Assembly: GCA_944322285.1 (NCBI GenBank)
Contig: CALUOR010000020.1
Coordinates: forward strand, 1-64,000
Length of the DNA: 64,000 bases
Direction of reading: 5' to 3'
Source of the DNA: an uncultured Bacteroides sp.
Lineage (GTDB): Bacteria; Bacteroidota; Bacteroidia; Bacteroidales; Bacteroidaceae
Part shown: one piece after another, positions 46,673-55,732 of the stretch
Layout of the letters: every line of letters starts with the position of its first letter
Position numbering within the stretch: the first letter of the stretch is position 1
Notes under the pieces: generated by a model
Databases searched by the model: none
What the model was told of the DNA's origin: nothing
Seen by the model: only the letters and a program-made list of their open reading frames with translations
Program-made: the position numbers and the translations under genes

Positions 46673-47974
46673 TTATACAAAACTGATTGTTCCGTCATCC
46701 GCTTTCTCCTGAACCTCTTGTACGGCTTGCTTTCCTTCCTGTTCGGATTTGTTTCGGATGGAGTTTAACGCCATTTTATCGCGTTGGTAGGTTGGCGAAT
46801 TTTCTACCATGGCTATAATTTCGGCATTGTCTAGGTCTTCGGGAGTGAAGACATAGATGTGGCGTCGGCGAGTGCGATGTGCACGACCACTGGCATCGGG
46901 TCCGTAATAGCGTTCGCGGCGCAAGCGTCGGCGTTCTTCCTCTTCGGCCAGCTGTTCCATTTCTTCTTCCGTGCGGTTGGCCAAACGCTCATCCATTTCC
47001 TTCATGTGGATGTCCTGGATGCCGAAGCCGGTGGCAAGCAACGTGACTTTCACTTTATTACCTAAGGATTCGTCTTTTTCCACACCGTGCTTGGTGGTGA
47101 TGTCCCGGTTGAAACGGTTCATAAATTCGGTCACTTCGTCCAGTTCGCTCATAATAAGCTCGCTTTGTGAACTGTATGAAATGCAGATAACCACCTTTTT
47201 GGCATTAAATACATTGTTTTCGTTCAGCAAGGGAGAATTCTGCGCATCTTCAAAAGCTTTGCTCAAACGGCTTTCTCCTTCACCGTAACCGGTGCCAATG
47301 ATGGCTACGCCACCATTTTCCAAAACCATACGGACATCATTGAAATCGAGGTTGATTTTTCCGTGCATGGTGATGATGTCCGAAATGCTCTTGGCGGCTA
47401 CAAGTGCCACATCATCCGCCCGGGCATAGCCTTCCTCAAATTTTAAATCTCCGTATATCTTCAGGATGTTGTCATTCTTGACCACAATAAGCGCGTCTAC
47501 ATATTCGCTGATAGCTTCCACGCCATCCAAGGCTTGGTCTATCTTGCGGTCCGCTTCCCAACTATAAGGAATGGTGACGATGCCAACGGTCAGGATGCCC
47601 ATTTCGCGCGCCACTTTTGCCACGACGGGAGCCGCACCGGTTCCTGTGCCTCCTCCCATACCGGCCGTAATAAAGACCATGCGGGTTCCATCGTTGAGGC
47701 TTTCCCGTATGCGGTCAGCACAGGATTCCGCTTTCTTGCGTCCTTCTTCCGGATTATTGCCTGCTCCCAAGCCTTCACCTAACAGAAGCTTGTCGGGTAC
47801 AGGAGAGTCGTTGACAGATTTCATATCAGTGTTGCAAACCATAAAGGAAACTCCTTCGATGCCTTCGCGATACATGTGGCTGACGGCATTGCAACCACCA
47901 CCTCCTACACCAATAACTTTGATAATCTTAGGTATATCTGTTGTAAATCTAAAATCTTTGATAATGTCGTCCAT
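46673..47974 (-). CDS. ftsZ: Cell division GTPase FtsZ
   Basis: 433 residues. The N-terminal nucleotide-binding signature is GVGGGGCNAVSHM and the tubulin signature is AGMGGGTGTGAAPV (about 106-119). The GTPase core is followed by a long linker with RRRHIYVFTPEDLDN and a conserved C-terminal peptide. It polymerises at the division site and is tethered by FtsA, encoded 88 nt upstream. It is the last gene of the dcw cluster here. Confidence 0.96.
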   Translation of the reverse strand: MDDIIKDFRFTTDIPKIIKVIGVGGGGCNAVSHMYREGIEGVSFMVCNTDMKSVNDSPVPDKLLLGEGLGAGNNPEEGRKKAESCADRIRESLNDGTRMVFITAGMGGGTGTGAAPVVAKVAREMGILTVGIVTIPYSWEADRKIDQALDGVEAISEYVDALIVVKNDNILKIYGDLKFEEGYARADDVALVAAKSISDIITMHGKINLDFNDVRMVLENGGVAIIGTGYGEGESRLSKAFEDAQNSPLLNENNVFNAKKVVICISYSSQSELIMSELDEVTEFMNRFNRDITTKHGVEKDESLGNKVKVTLLATGFGIQDIHMKEMDERLANRTEEEMEQLAEEEERRRLRRERYYGPDASGRAHRTRRRHIYVFTPEDLDNAEIIAMVENSPTYQRDKMALNSIRNKSEQEGKQAVQEVQEKADDGTISFV

Positions 47975-48062
47975 CTTTTTATTTGCTATTTTTTACTTAC
48001 TATTTACCAAGTCTCAACTACACATAAGGTTGTATAATGTAAATTGTAAATGGTACTTGCTT

Positions 48063-49460
48063 TTACATTTTCTCGTCATCAAATATCGTCTCAGGAAGAT
48101 TTGCTATACGTCGGAACCAGTTGGGTTTGTTCTCATTCTTCTTCTTTTTCCTTTCCTCCTCTTTTCGACGTTTCTCTTCCTCCCTGCGACGCTTCTCCTC
48201 TTCCTCCTTCTTACGCCGGTTTTCTTTTTCCTGCGCTTTCAAGTCTTCATCATCCTGGAATATATCCACCGGTTTTCCCGGCTCAATGTGGGGAATTTTG
48301 GGTTCTTCCGGCTGACAGCAGTTTTCTTTACCCGCCAATAACAGGGCCAGCAATGTATTCTGCGTACCATCTTTTCTGATTTCCTCATGATAGCCCCGAA
48401 TAGTGTCCTGCACAAAAGTTGCCGTCCGGATTTTCTTCATCTTACTCAGTTTGAGCATGGCATTTTCTATGTGACGCAGGTTAGACGCTCCACCTGTAAA
48501 CACAATACCGGCCAACAACTTATCTTCGTAACCCGATAACTTGATTTGATTCCATACGTTTGCCAGAATCTCTTCAGCGCGTGCCCCGATGATGTCGTTC
48601 AATTCACTCAGCTGGATAGAGCGGCCATCTTCCGTAGTCACCATGGCGGGAGTCTCGCCTTCGGCTATTTCTTCTTGATAAAGCGCATCGCCGTATTGCA
48701 ATTTCAGTTGTTCGGCCTCCTCTTCTTCCAGTTGCAGGCAGGTAATGTCGCGCGTGATGTTACTTCCTCCTAAAGGCAGAACGCAAAGGTAGCGCAGGAG
48801 ATTATTCTTATATACCATAACGGTAGTGGTATCCGCTCCCAAGTCAACAAGCGCACAGCCGGAGCGCAATTCGTTTTCCGTCAGCACAGCATGACCTAAG
48901 CATAAAGGAGCGGTCAATAATTCAGCGATTTCCGTTTTGGCTTGACCGAAGCTCATCTCAAGATTCTTTTTCAGCGACGGAGAAGCCACAATATTCAGAA
49001 ACTTGCCCGTGATGGTTGTCCCCGTGACACCTACCGGTTCGGCATACAAATGATTGTCTATTTCATATTCCTGTGGAACAACATCCAGAATATCCATGTT
49101 GACAATCGGATAAGTCAGATTTTCATCATTCAGGCTGTCTATCAATTCCTGCCGGATAACTTCCGTATCCGCCATCCGGCTTATTTTGTTTACAACCGTG
49201 CGCAAGGACTGTCCGCCAATGCCTACATACACTTTAGCGATTGTACACTTCAACTGCTCTTCCAGTTTGTTGATGATGGAAGTCAATCCCTGTGCCGCTT
49301 TCCCGATGTTATAGACAGCACCTTTGCGGGCGAAAGAAGCCGCAGGTTCAGTGGCGTAAGCCAATATCTGCATGCTGCCATCACTGTTGCGGTGTCCGGC
49401 AATGCCGGATATTTTTGACGAGCTCAGCTCGATAGCGGCTATAAATTCTGTTGTTGCCAT
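48063..49460 (-). CDS. ftsA: Cell division protein FtsA
   Basis: 465 residues with the actin-like fold: FIAAIELSSSKISGIAG (phosphate 1), SGCALVDLGADTTTVMVYK (phosphate 2) and IVFTGGASNLRHIENAM (adenosine). The end is unusual: a long E/K/R-rich helical segment (about 395-445, EEEKRRREEEKRR type) precedes the membrane-binding NWFRRIANLPETIF. Most FtsA proteins are about 420 residues, so this linker is a Bacteroidota-type addition. It anchors FtsZ to the membrane. Confidence 0.94.
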   Translation of the reverse strand: MATTEFIAAIELSSSKISGIAGHRNSDGSMQILAYATEPAASFARKGAVYNIGKAAQGLTSIINKLEEQLKCTIAKVYVGIGGQSLRTVVNKISRMADTEVIRQELIDSLNDENLTYPIVNMDILDVVPQEYEIDNHLYAEPVGVTGTTITGKFLNIVASPSLKKNLEMSFGQAKTEIAELLTAPLCLGHAVLTENELRSGCALVDLGADTTTVMVYKNNLLRYLCVLPLGGSNITRDITCLQLEEEEAEQLKLQYGDALYQEEIAEGETPAMVTTEDGRSIQLSELNDIIGARAEEILANVWNQIKLSGYEDKLLAGIVFTGGASNLRHIENAMLKLSKMKKIRTATFVQDTIRGYHEEIRKDGTQNTLLALLLAGKENCCQPEEPKIPHIEPGKPVDIFQDDEDLKAQEKENRRKKEEEEKRRREEEKRRKEEERKKKKNENKPNWFRRIANLPETIFDDEKM

Positions 49461-49506
49461 ATCTTTATATTTACAAGTTACTATTTACAATTTAATAATG
49501 CGCTTA

Positions 49507-50244
49507 TCAGTCTCTTCTTGTACAGATGATTTGGTTGCTAAACTCTACGTTGATACGTTCGTATTTGTTCCATCCTACCTTGTTTAGTGCCTTACGGTAG
49601 AACTCCTTAACGCGGCTCAACTTCCGTTCATAATCTTCTGCTTTTCCCAAATAGATAATATGGTCACCCACACGAGGAACCAGCTCGATGGAACGGTCGG
49701 GCAGGACATGTATTTGTTCTATCTGGGCTTCCCAAAACGGGTCATTCTGTAGATACATGCCGAACGGGTATAAACCGGAAACGGCAAACGTCTTGTCAAT
49801 GGAACCTGTGGCCAATGGTACCAAGGCCGTACATTTGGCATCGGAGGGCATGACGGTCCCCTTATTGTCCAAATAGTAATTCTCGCCCCGGCTGTTGATG
49901 ACGTGCAGGATGGGGATGCGCTGAGTGACTTCTACACATATCTTGTGGCTGGGCGTCTTGTAGCACTCCACACGGTCAATAAGTGGCTGAGTGGCTAATG
50001 CTTCTTCTAATTCAGCGGTGCGTATCTCGTCCATATTCTTTCCAACCGGATTGAGTTTCTTCTTCGTAAGGATGGCAGCTATCTCCTTGGTCGTAACAAA
50101 ACCGGCGTAGGCCGTGTCTTTGATTACCAACTCAATATCGGCGCAAGTAGCTCCGGCCGGCTTCCGGTTGAAGGCGGTGATTGCTACCAGCAGATAAGCG
50201 GTAATGAGCAGCAGGACGATGGTCAGTAGAATTTTCTTCAGCAT
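49507..50244 (-). CDS. ftsQ: Cell division protein FtsQ
   Basis: 245 residues: one N-terminal membrane helix (about 3-22, KILLTIVLLLITAYLLVAIT), then a POTRA-like domain beginning TCADIELVIKDTAYAGFVT and a beta domain. It lies 12 nt after murC. FtsQ links the FtsL/FtsB pair to the divisome. It is short but within the usual range for Bacteroidota. Confidence 0.87.
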   Translation of the reverse strand: MLKKILLTIVLLLITAYLLVAITAFNRKPAGATCADIELVIKDTAYAGFVTTKEIAAILTKKKLNPVGKNMDEIRTAELEEALATQPLIDRVECYKTPSHKICVEVTQRIPILHVINSRGENYYLDNKGTVMPSDAKCTALVPLATGSIDKTFAVSGLYPFGMYLQNDPFWEAQIEQIHVLPDRSIELVPRVGDHIIYLGKAEDYERKLSRVKEFYRKALNKVGWNKYERINVEFSNQIICTRRD

Positions 50245-50256
50245 GATGACAGCACG

Positions 50257-51663
50257 TTAAGTGGTTACACAAGAAGCGTCATTCTCCAAGCGCTTTTGTA
50301 GCAGTTGGGTGATTGCGGGTGCATAGTTGTCCAGGTCGCCCGCTCCTAACACGATCAGCACTTCCACCGACTTGCGGGCGAGGAGATTCAGCACGTCTTC
50401 TTTCCGGCAGAGTGTTTTCTCAATGCCCGGGCGCAAGTGGTCATATATCAGTTGGCTGGTTACACCGGGGATGGGCTGTTCGCGCGCCGGATATATCTCC
50501 GTCAAGATGACTTCGTCCAGCAGGGAAAGACTGTCGGCAAACTCCTGATAGAAGTCACGGGTACGGGTGTACAAGTGAGGTTGGAAAATGCCGGTCAGTT
50601 TCCTGTCGTTATACAACTCGCGCATGGAGCGGACGCATTGGGCTATCTCGGCCGGATGATGGGCGTAGTCGCTAAGAAAGACGATACGGTCGGTCTTCAA
50701 TTTGAAATCGAATCTGCGCTCAACACCACGGAAGCTATCCATGCCACGGCGGATTTCTTCATCGGTCACTCCATTCAGATGGGCCAATGCCATAGCCGCC
50801 ACTCCATTCTCGATGTTAATACTGACGGGCACACCCAAACGGATGTCGTTAATACGTGTATCGGGAGCTACGAAGTCGATGTAGATTTCACCGCCGCCGA
50901 TACGTATGTTCTCTGCATGAAAGTCGCCTTCATCCCGGCTATACGTGTAGACACGGACACCGGTTTGTACATCGGGTTGCAGACTTAATCCTGTATGCAG
51001 AATCAAAGCTCCCTTCGGTTGAATCAGGGAAGTGTAGTGACGAAAACTTTCCAGATAAGCCTCGTAGGTGCCGTAGATGTCGAGGTGGTCAGGGTCTGTA
51101 GCCGTAATAACACTCATATAAGGCGACAACTGGTGGAAGGAACGGTCGAACTCATCGGCCTCAATCACCGTGTAGGGGCTGTTTTGCGAAAGCAACAGGT
51201 TGGTGCCGTAGTTCTTGGAGATGCCTCCTAAGAAAGCAGTGCATCCTATGGCCGACTGATGCAGTAGGTGAGCCGTCAGAGTGCTGGTTGTAGTCTTGCC
51301 ATGGGTACCGGCCACACAAAGCGCTTTGCTGCTGCGGGTGATGAGCCCCAATACTTGAGCACGTTTGTGCACTTCAAAGCCGTGCTCGCGGAAGTAGACA
51401 AGCTCGACATGCGTAGCGGGTACGGCGGGTGTATAGACAACTAATGTGGTGGCCGGATTCTTGCATTCGTCAGGAATCAGGGCGACATCCTCCTCGTAAT
51501 GTATTTGCGCTCCTTCGGCCATGAGGCGTGCGGTCAGCTCGCTGGGCGTGCGGTCATAGCCGGCCACCCGCTTCCCTTTTGAAAGGAAGTAGCGCACTAA
51601 CGCACTCATGCCGATGCCACCGGCACCTACGAAATATACGGATTGTATAGTATGTATCTCCAT
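50257..51663 (-). CDS. murC: UDP-N-acetylmuramate--L-alanine ligase
   Basis: 468 residues. The UDP-MurNAc-binding start is VYFVGAGGIGMSALVRYF. The ATP-binding loop is AGTHGKTTTSTLTAHLL (about 117-133), and the central DEFDRSFHQLSP and SDYAHHPAEI segments match MurC. It adds the first amino acid (L-Ala) to the peptidoglycan stem. A 174-nt gap with a 22-bp tandem array separates it from murG, the widest gap in the cluster. Confidence 0.95.
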   Translation of the reverse strand: MEIHTIQSVYFVGAGGIGMSALVRYFLSKGKRVAGYDRTPSELTARLMAEGAQIHYEEDVALIPDECKNPATTLVVYTPAVPATHVELVYFREHGFEVHKRAQVLGLITRSSKALCVAGTHGKTTTSTLTAHLLHQSAIGCTAFLGGISKNYGTNLLLSQNSPYTVIEADEFDRSFHQLSPYMSVITATDPDHLDIYGTYEAYLESFRHYTSLIQPKGALILHTGLSLQPDVQTGVRVYTYSRDEGDFHAENIRIGGGEIYIDFVAPDTRINDIRLGVPVSINIENGVAAMALAHLNGVTDEEIRRGMDSFRGVERRFDFKLKTDRIVFLSDYAHHPAEIAQCVRSMRELYNDRKLTGIFQPHLYTRTRDFYQEFADSLSLLDEVILTEIYPAREQPIPGVTSQLIYDHLRPGIEKTLCRKEDVLNLLARKSVEVLIVLGAGDLDNYAPAITQLLQKRLENDASCVTT

Positions 51664-51697
51664 TGTTACATTATATTATATAGTCGACTTCAGATTT

Positions 51698-51807
51698 GTA
51701 CTTGCCCGGTTGTGTTTTTGCATCCGCCCGGTTGTGTTTTTGTATCTGCCCGGTTGCGTTTTTGTATCCGCCCGGTTGCATCTTTGTATCTGCCCGGCTG
51801 CAAAAAT
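51698..51807. repeat. 22-bp tandem array inside the dcw cluster
   Basis: Five consecutive 22-bp units (51698, 51720, 51742, 51764, 51786), each with the core TGCCCGGTTG or CGCCCGGTTG followed by a T-run. The last unit decays. It lies between murG and murC, so it is transcribed inside the operon. Short plus-strand frames across it are repeat artefacts. Confidence 0.75.
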
Positions 51808-51837
51808 AAAATTGCTCAAGTGCGCGTCTTCATCTCG

Positions 51838-53004
51838 TTATCTGTTATCTATCAGTTTCAATACTTCTTCGGCAATGTCGCGGGCGGCGTTCGGACGAGC
51901 CAGCCGACTGATGTTGTTTCTTAGCTCAGCCAGCTTCTCATTATTAGCTAATGCTTCCAGTGCGACATTCAACAGACAATCCTTGGCTTCGGCATCCTTT
52001 ACGCAAAGGGCGGCATGCTTCTCCACTAAGGCTAAGGCGTTCTTCGTCTGATGGTCTTCGGCCACATTGGGTGAAGGCACCAAGATGCAAGGCTTTCCCA
52101 ATAGGCAAAGTTCGGAAATGGAGCCGGCGCCGGCGCGCGAGATGACCAAATCGGCCAAGGCATAGGCGCAGTCCATGTGTTTGATAAAATCGGTCACATA
52201 CAGGTTGGGCAAACTGTTGACGCGAGTACTCCGCACCGGTTCTCCCGTAAAAGTGGTAATGGCTTCCTTCACCTGGTCGATGTAAATCTTGCCCGTCTGC
52301 CAAATGAACTGCACATCCGGATGAGCCTTGATGAGCGGCAAGCCCGCCATCAACGTCTGGTTGATGGTGCGCGCCCCCAAGCTACCCCCTATGACGAGGA
52401 CGGTCTTTTTATTTGCATCAAAGCCGAAGAATTTGGCAGCTTCTTCACGATTGGTTGAATCGGTAAGCAATGCTTGACGCACAGGATTGCCGGTCTGCAC
52501 AATGCGGTCGGCAGGAAAGAAACGTTCCATTCCGTCGTAAGCCACGCAAATGCGCGAAGCTTTCTTTGCCAGCAGTTTATTGGTGACCCCGGCGTAAGAG
52601 TTTTGTTCTTGTATCAAAGTGGGAATGCCCATCATGGATGCAGTCTTCAACGTGGGACCACTGGCATAGCCGCCCACGCCCACCGCCACCTGCGGACGGA
52701 AGTCGCGGATGATTTTGCGGGCTTTCCATTGGCTGCGCAATAATTTCAGGATTACCGCAAAGTTCTTCCACAAGTGTTGGCGGTCGAATCCGGCTACGGG
52801 CAATCCGATGATGCGATAGCCTGCATCGGGCACACGTTGCATTTCCATGCGCCCCTCCGCGCCGACAAAAAGAATCTCGGCTTGCGGACGAAGCTCGCGG
52901 ATAGCATTGGCAATGGAGATGGCCGGAAAGATGTGTCCTCCGGTTCCTCCGCCACTGATGATGACGCGCGGCTTCGTGTTTTTATTGCTCACGTTCTCTT
53001 TCAT
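51838..53004 (-). CDS. murG: UDP-GlcNAc:lipid I glycosyltransferase MurG
   Basis: 388 residues. The N-terminal glycine-rich motif is ISGGGTGGHIFPAISIA (about 16-32). The C-terminal loops include VIGGSLGARTIN, ISRAGAGSISELCLLGKP and PSPNVAEDHQTKNA. It makes lipid II at the inner face of the membrane. The gene sits 20 nt after ftsW. Confidence 0.95.
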   Translation of the reverse strand: MKENVSNKNTKPRVIISGGGTGGHIFPAISIANAIRELRPQAEILFVGAEGRMEMQRVPDAGYRIIGLPVAGFDRQHLWKNFAVILKLLRSQWKARKIIRDFRPQVAVGVGGYASGPTLKTASMMGIPTLIQEQNSYAGVTNKLLAKKASRICVAYDGMERFFPADRIVQTGNPVRQALLTDSTNREEAAKFFGFDANKKTVLVIGGSLGARTINQTLMAGLPLIKAHPDVQFIWQTGKIYIDQVKEAITTFTGEPVRSTRVNSLPNLYVTDFIKHMDCAYALADLVISRAGAGSISELCLLGKPCILVPSPNVAEDHQTKNALALVEKHAALCVKDAEAKDCLLNVALEALANNEKLAELRNNISRLARPNAARDIAEEVLKLIDNR

Positions 53005-53024
53005 GCTATTGTTCTTTATATCGT

Positions 53025-54338
53025 TTATTTAAATTCACTATCACTATTCAGCAGGGGCGATGTCGGCTCGGCTGCCACTTCACTCTCGGGAGGAGGAGGA
53101 ACGTCAGGCATGTTCATCGGCTCGGCTTGGGCCGCCAACAATGCGGCTTCCTGTTTCTGCTGTTCTTCCAGTTTGGCGGTATAGCGGCTCACACTCAGTA
53201 TCATGCCGATGTAGGCGCAATTGATAAATGTCGATGTTCCGCCTTTGCTGATAAGTGGCAAAGGCTGACCCGTAACGGGCGCCAATCCCACTGCCACCAT
53301 CATGTTGAACAACGCTTGCGTGACCAACAGCAAAGCGATGCCTATCACCAGAAAGGCCGGGAACGTCCGGTCGCACTTGCGGGCTATCCGTCCTGCTTGA
53401 ATCAGCAGCCAAATATAAAGAAAAACTACGATAATACCACCAATAAGTCCCAATTCTTCAATGATTATGGCATAAATAAAGTCCGAATAGGCTTGGCTGA
53501 GGAAATCGCGTTGCACGGAGTTGCCCGGTCCTTTGCCTAAGACATGGCTCGTAGCCACCGCTATACGGGCATGAGCCACCTGGGCATCCCCGTCGATGTC
53601 GAACTTAGCAGGCGGCACTTCCTTGGCATAGGCAAAGTCGGTAATGCGCGCCTTTACGGTGGTGAAGCGGTGTCCCATGGGGATTTTCTCCAGCGTTTCA
53701 TTGGGCGTAGCCAAGAGGAATGCCACAAACAAAGCGGCCGCTCCCGCCAGTCCTCCACCCAACAACACCAACTTCCGCGTCTGCACCCGCCCGATAATCA
53801 TCATCAGGAAAACGGTGCCAAATAACAAAACACCGGTGGAATAATTCTCCGGAAGGATTAGTCCGCAGACAATACAGGTCATAATCATAATGCGCTTGAA
53901 AGCCTTAGGCGAAGCTCCGTGTTCATCTTGTCCCCGCGAAAGAATGACCGCCGTACCCATAATTACTCCCATCTTGGCCAACTCTGACGGTTGAAATTGG
54001 ATACCCATGAACGTCATCCAACGTGCCGCCCCATTGATGCGGTCGCCCGTGACGAAACCTGTAATCATGACAAAAGCCAACAACACGACCGACACCAACA
54101 ACAACGGATAAGGAAACATCTGAAACCATTTGTAGGGTATGTTGTGTACCAGCACCACAATCAGTGCTCCGATGGAGAGCAGAATGGTGTGTTGGGTAAT
54201 GGGACCCCAATGGTCGCCGCTCTTGTAGGTCAGCGTGGAAGCTGCCGAGAACACCTCTATAATAGAGATGAGACAGAGCGCCAGGAAGATAATCCATATC
54301 ACCTTGTTGCCTTTAAATATGCTGCGTAGTAAATCCAC
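53025..54338 (-). CDS. ftsW: Septal peptidoglycan polymerase FtsW
   Basis: 437 residues, with about ten membrane helices of the SEDS family. Signatures include FQPSELAKMGVIMGTAVILS and a late TGQPLPLISKGGTS. A C-terminal proline-rich tail (DVPPPPESEVAAEP) is Bacteroidota-like. It works with FtsI to build septal wall. Confidence 0.94.
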   Translation of the reverse strand: MDLLRSIFKGNKVIWIIFLALCLISIIEVFSAASTLTYKSGDHWGPITQHTILLSIGALIVVLVHNIPYKWFQMFPYPLLLVSVVLLAFVMITGFVTGDRINGAARWMTFMGIQFQPSELAKMGVIMGTAVILSRGQDEHGASPKAFKRIMIMTCIVCGLILPENYSTGVLLFGTVFLMMIIGRVQTRKLVLLGGGLAGAAALFVAFLLATPNETLEKIPMGHRFTTVKARITDFAYAKEVPPAKFDIDGDAQVAHARIAVATSHVLGKGPGNSVQRDFLSQAYSDFIYAIIIEELGLIGGIIVVFLYIWLLIQAGRIARKCDRTFPAFLVIGIALLLVTQALFNMMVAVGLAPVTGQPLPLISKGGTSTFINCAYIGMILSVSRYTAKLEEQQKQEAALLAAQAEPMNMPDVPPPPESEVAAEPTSPLLNSDSEFK

Positions 54339-54372
54339 TTTTCTAAGGATTAATGGTTAATGATTAATGGGG

Positions 54373-55707
54373 TTATAAAGCTCTCACGCATTCCTTGAAC
54401 TGGTCGCCCCGGTCTTCGTAACTCTTGAAAAGGTCAAACGAGGCACAACAAGGACTTAGTAACACGGTCTCGCCTTTCTTAGCCAAACGGTAGGCAGCGT
54501 CCACCGCATCCTTCATGCCCGTCTGCACATCGGCCACGGGCAAGCCCAAGCGGTCGAAGAAATCGTGCAGCTTTTCGTTGTGCAGACCTAAGTAAACCAA
54601 AGCGGAGCACTTTTGGCGCACCAAATCTTCTATCTCGCTATAGTCATTCCCTTTGTCCTTTCCCCCTAAGATAAGCACTACCTTGGTGGTCATGCTCTGT
54701 AAGGCATACCAACAGGAATTGACGTTGGTGGCTTTCGAGTCGTTGATGAAATGCACGCCTCGCACATCGCATACCCGCTCCAGCCGATGGGGAACGCCCT
54801 GAAAGTCGCTCAACGCCTTACGGATATCTTCGTTTTTGACGCCTGCCAAGTTGGCCGATATGCCCGCCGCCAACGAGTTATAAAGGTTATGCGTGCCACG
54901 CAAGGCCAATTTTTCCTGCTCCATGTTGAAAGCGATGGGCGTATTGATTTCCACTTCTCCGTCCTCCACGTAAGCGATGGCTCCGTCTTCTTTGACAGCG
55001 GAGAAAGGATAAAGATGCGCCTTTAGTCCGTGTTTGGCCAATTCGCGACGAATGATGGGATCATCGTTCCAAAAGATGAAAGCATCGTCCGGAGTCTGAT
55101 TTTGCGTGATGCGGAACTTGGCATCCACATAGTTCTGCATGCAATGGTCGTAACGGTCTAAATGGTCAGGCGTGATGTTCATCAGCACGGCTATGTTGGC
55201 GCGGAAGTCATACATGTTGTCCAATTGAAAGGAACTAAGTTCGATAACGTAATAATTGTGCTGCTCGGTGGCCACTTGCAGCGCGAGACTGTTGCCAATG
55301 TTACCGGCTAGCCCCACGTTCTTCCCGGCACTCTTCAATATGTGGTAGATGAGCGAAGTGGTGGTCGTCTTGCCGTTGGAACCGGTGATACATATCATCA
55401 TGGCACTCGTATAGCGTCCGGCGAACTCTATTTCGGAGATAATAGGCGTACCTTGCGCCTTGAGTTTCAGGATTAACGGAGCGTCATTGGGAATACCGGG
55501 GCTTTTGATGACTTCATCGGCATTCAGAATCTTCGCTTCCGTATGTCCATTCTCTTCCCAAGGAATGTCATAATGTTCCAGCAGTTCTTTGTACTTGCTT
55601 TTAATGGCTCCCATGTCAGAAACAAAGGTGTCAAAGCCTTTCACTTTAGCCAGCACAGCGGCTCCTGCACCGCTCTCTCCTGCACCTAAAACAACAATTC
55701 TCTTCAT
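54373..55707 (-). CDS. murD: UDP-N-acetylmuramoylalanine--D-glutamate ligase
   Basis: 444 residues. The Rossmann start is IVVLGAGESGAGAAVLAKVKG, the ATP loop is ITGSNGKTTTTSLIYHIL (about 108-125), and FINDSKATNVNS and LSPCCASFDLFKSYEDRG match MurD. It adds D-Glu to UDP-MurNAc-L-Ala. It is 34 nt upstream of ftsW. Confidence 0.95.
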   Translation of the reverse strand: MKRIVVLGAGESGAGAAVLAKVKGFDTFVSDMGAIKSKYKELLEHYDIPWEENGHTEAKILNADEVIKSPGIPNDAPLILKLKAQGTPIISEIEFAGRYTSAMMICITGSNGKTTTTSLIYHILKSAGKNVGLAGNIGNSLALQVATEQHNYYVIELSSFQLDNMYDFRANIAVLMNITPDHLDRYDHCMQNYVDAKFRITQNQTPDDAFIFWNDDPIIRRELAKHGLKAHLYPFSAVKEDGAIAYVEDGEVEINTPIAFNMEQEKLALRGTHNLYNSLAAGISANLAGVKNEDIRKALSDFQGVPHRLERVCDVRGVHFINDSKATNVNSCWYALQSMTTKVVLILGGKDKGNDYSEIEDLVRQKCSALVYLGLHNEKLHDFFDRLGLPVADVQTGMKDAVDAAYRLAKKGETVLLSPCCASFDLFKSYEDRGDQFKECVRAL

Positions 55708-55732
55708 CCTATATGCTATTTAATAAGTTCTT

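Noticed and set aside
51608-52051. Plus-strand frames with repeated CPVVFLHPPG-like words
   Set aside because: They are translations of the 22-bp array and the antisense of murG.
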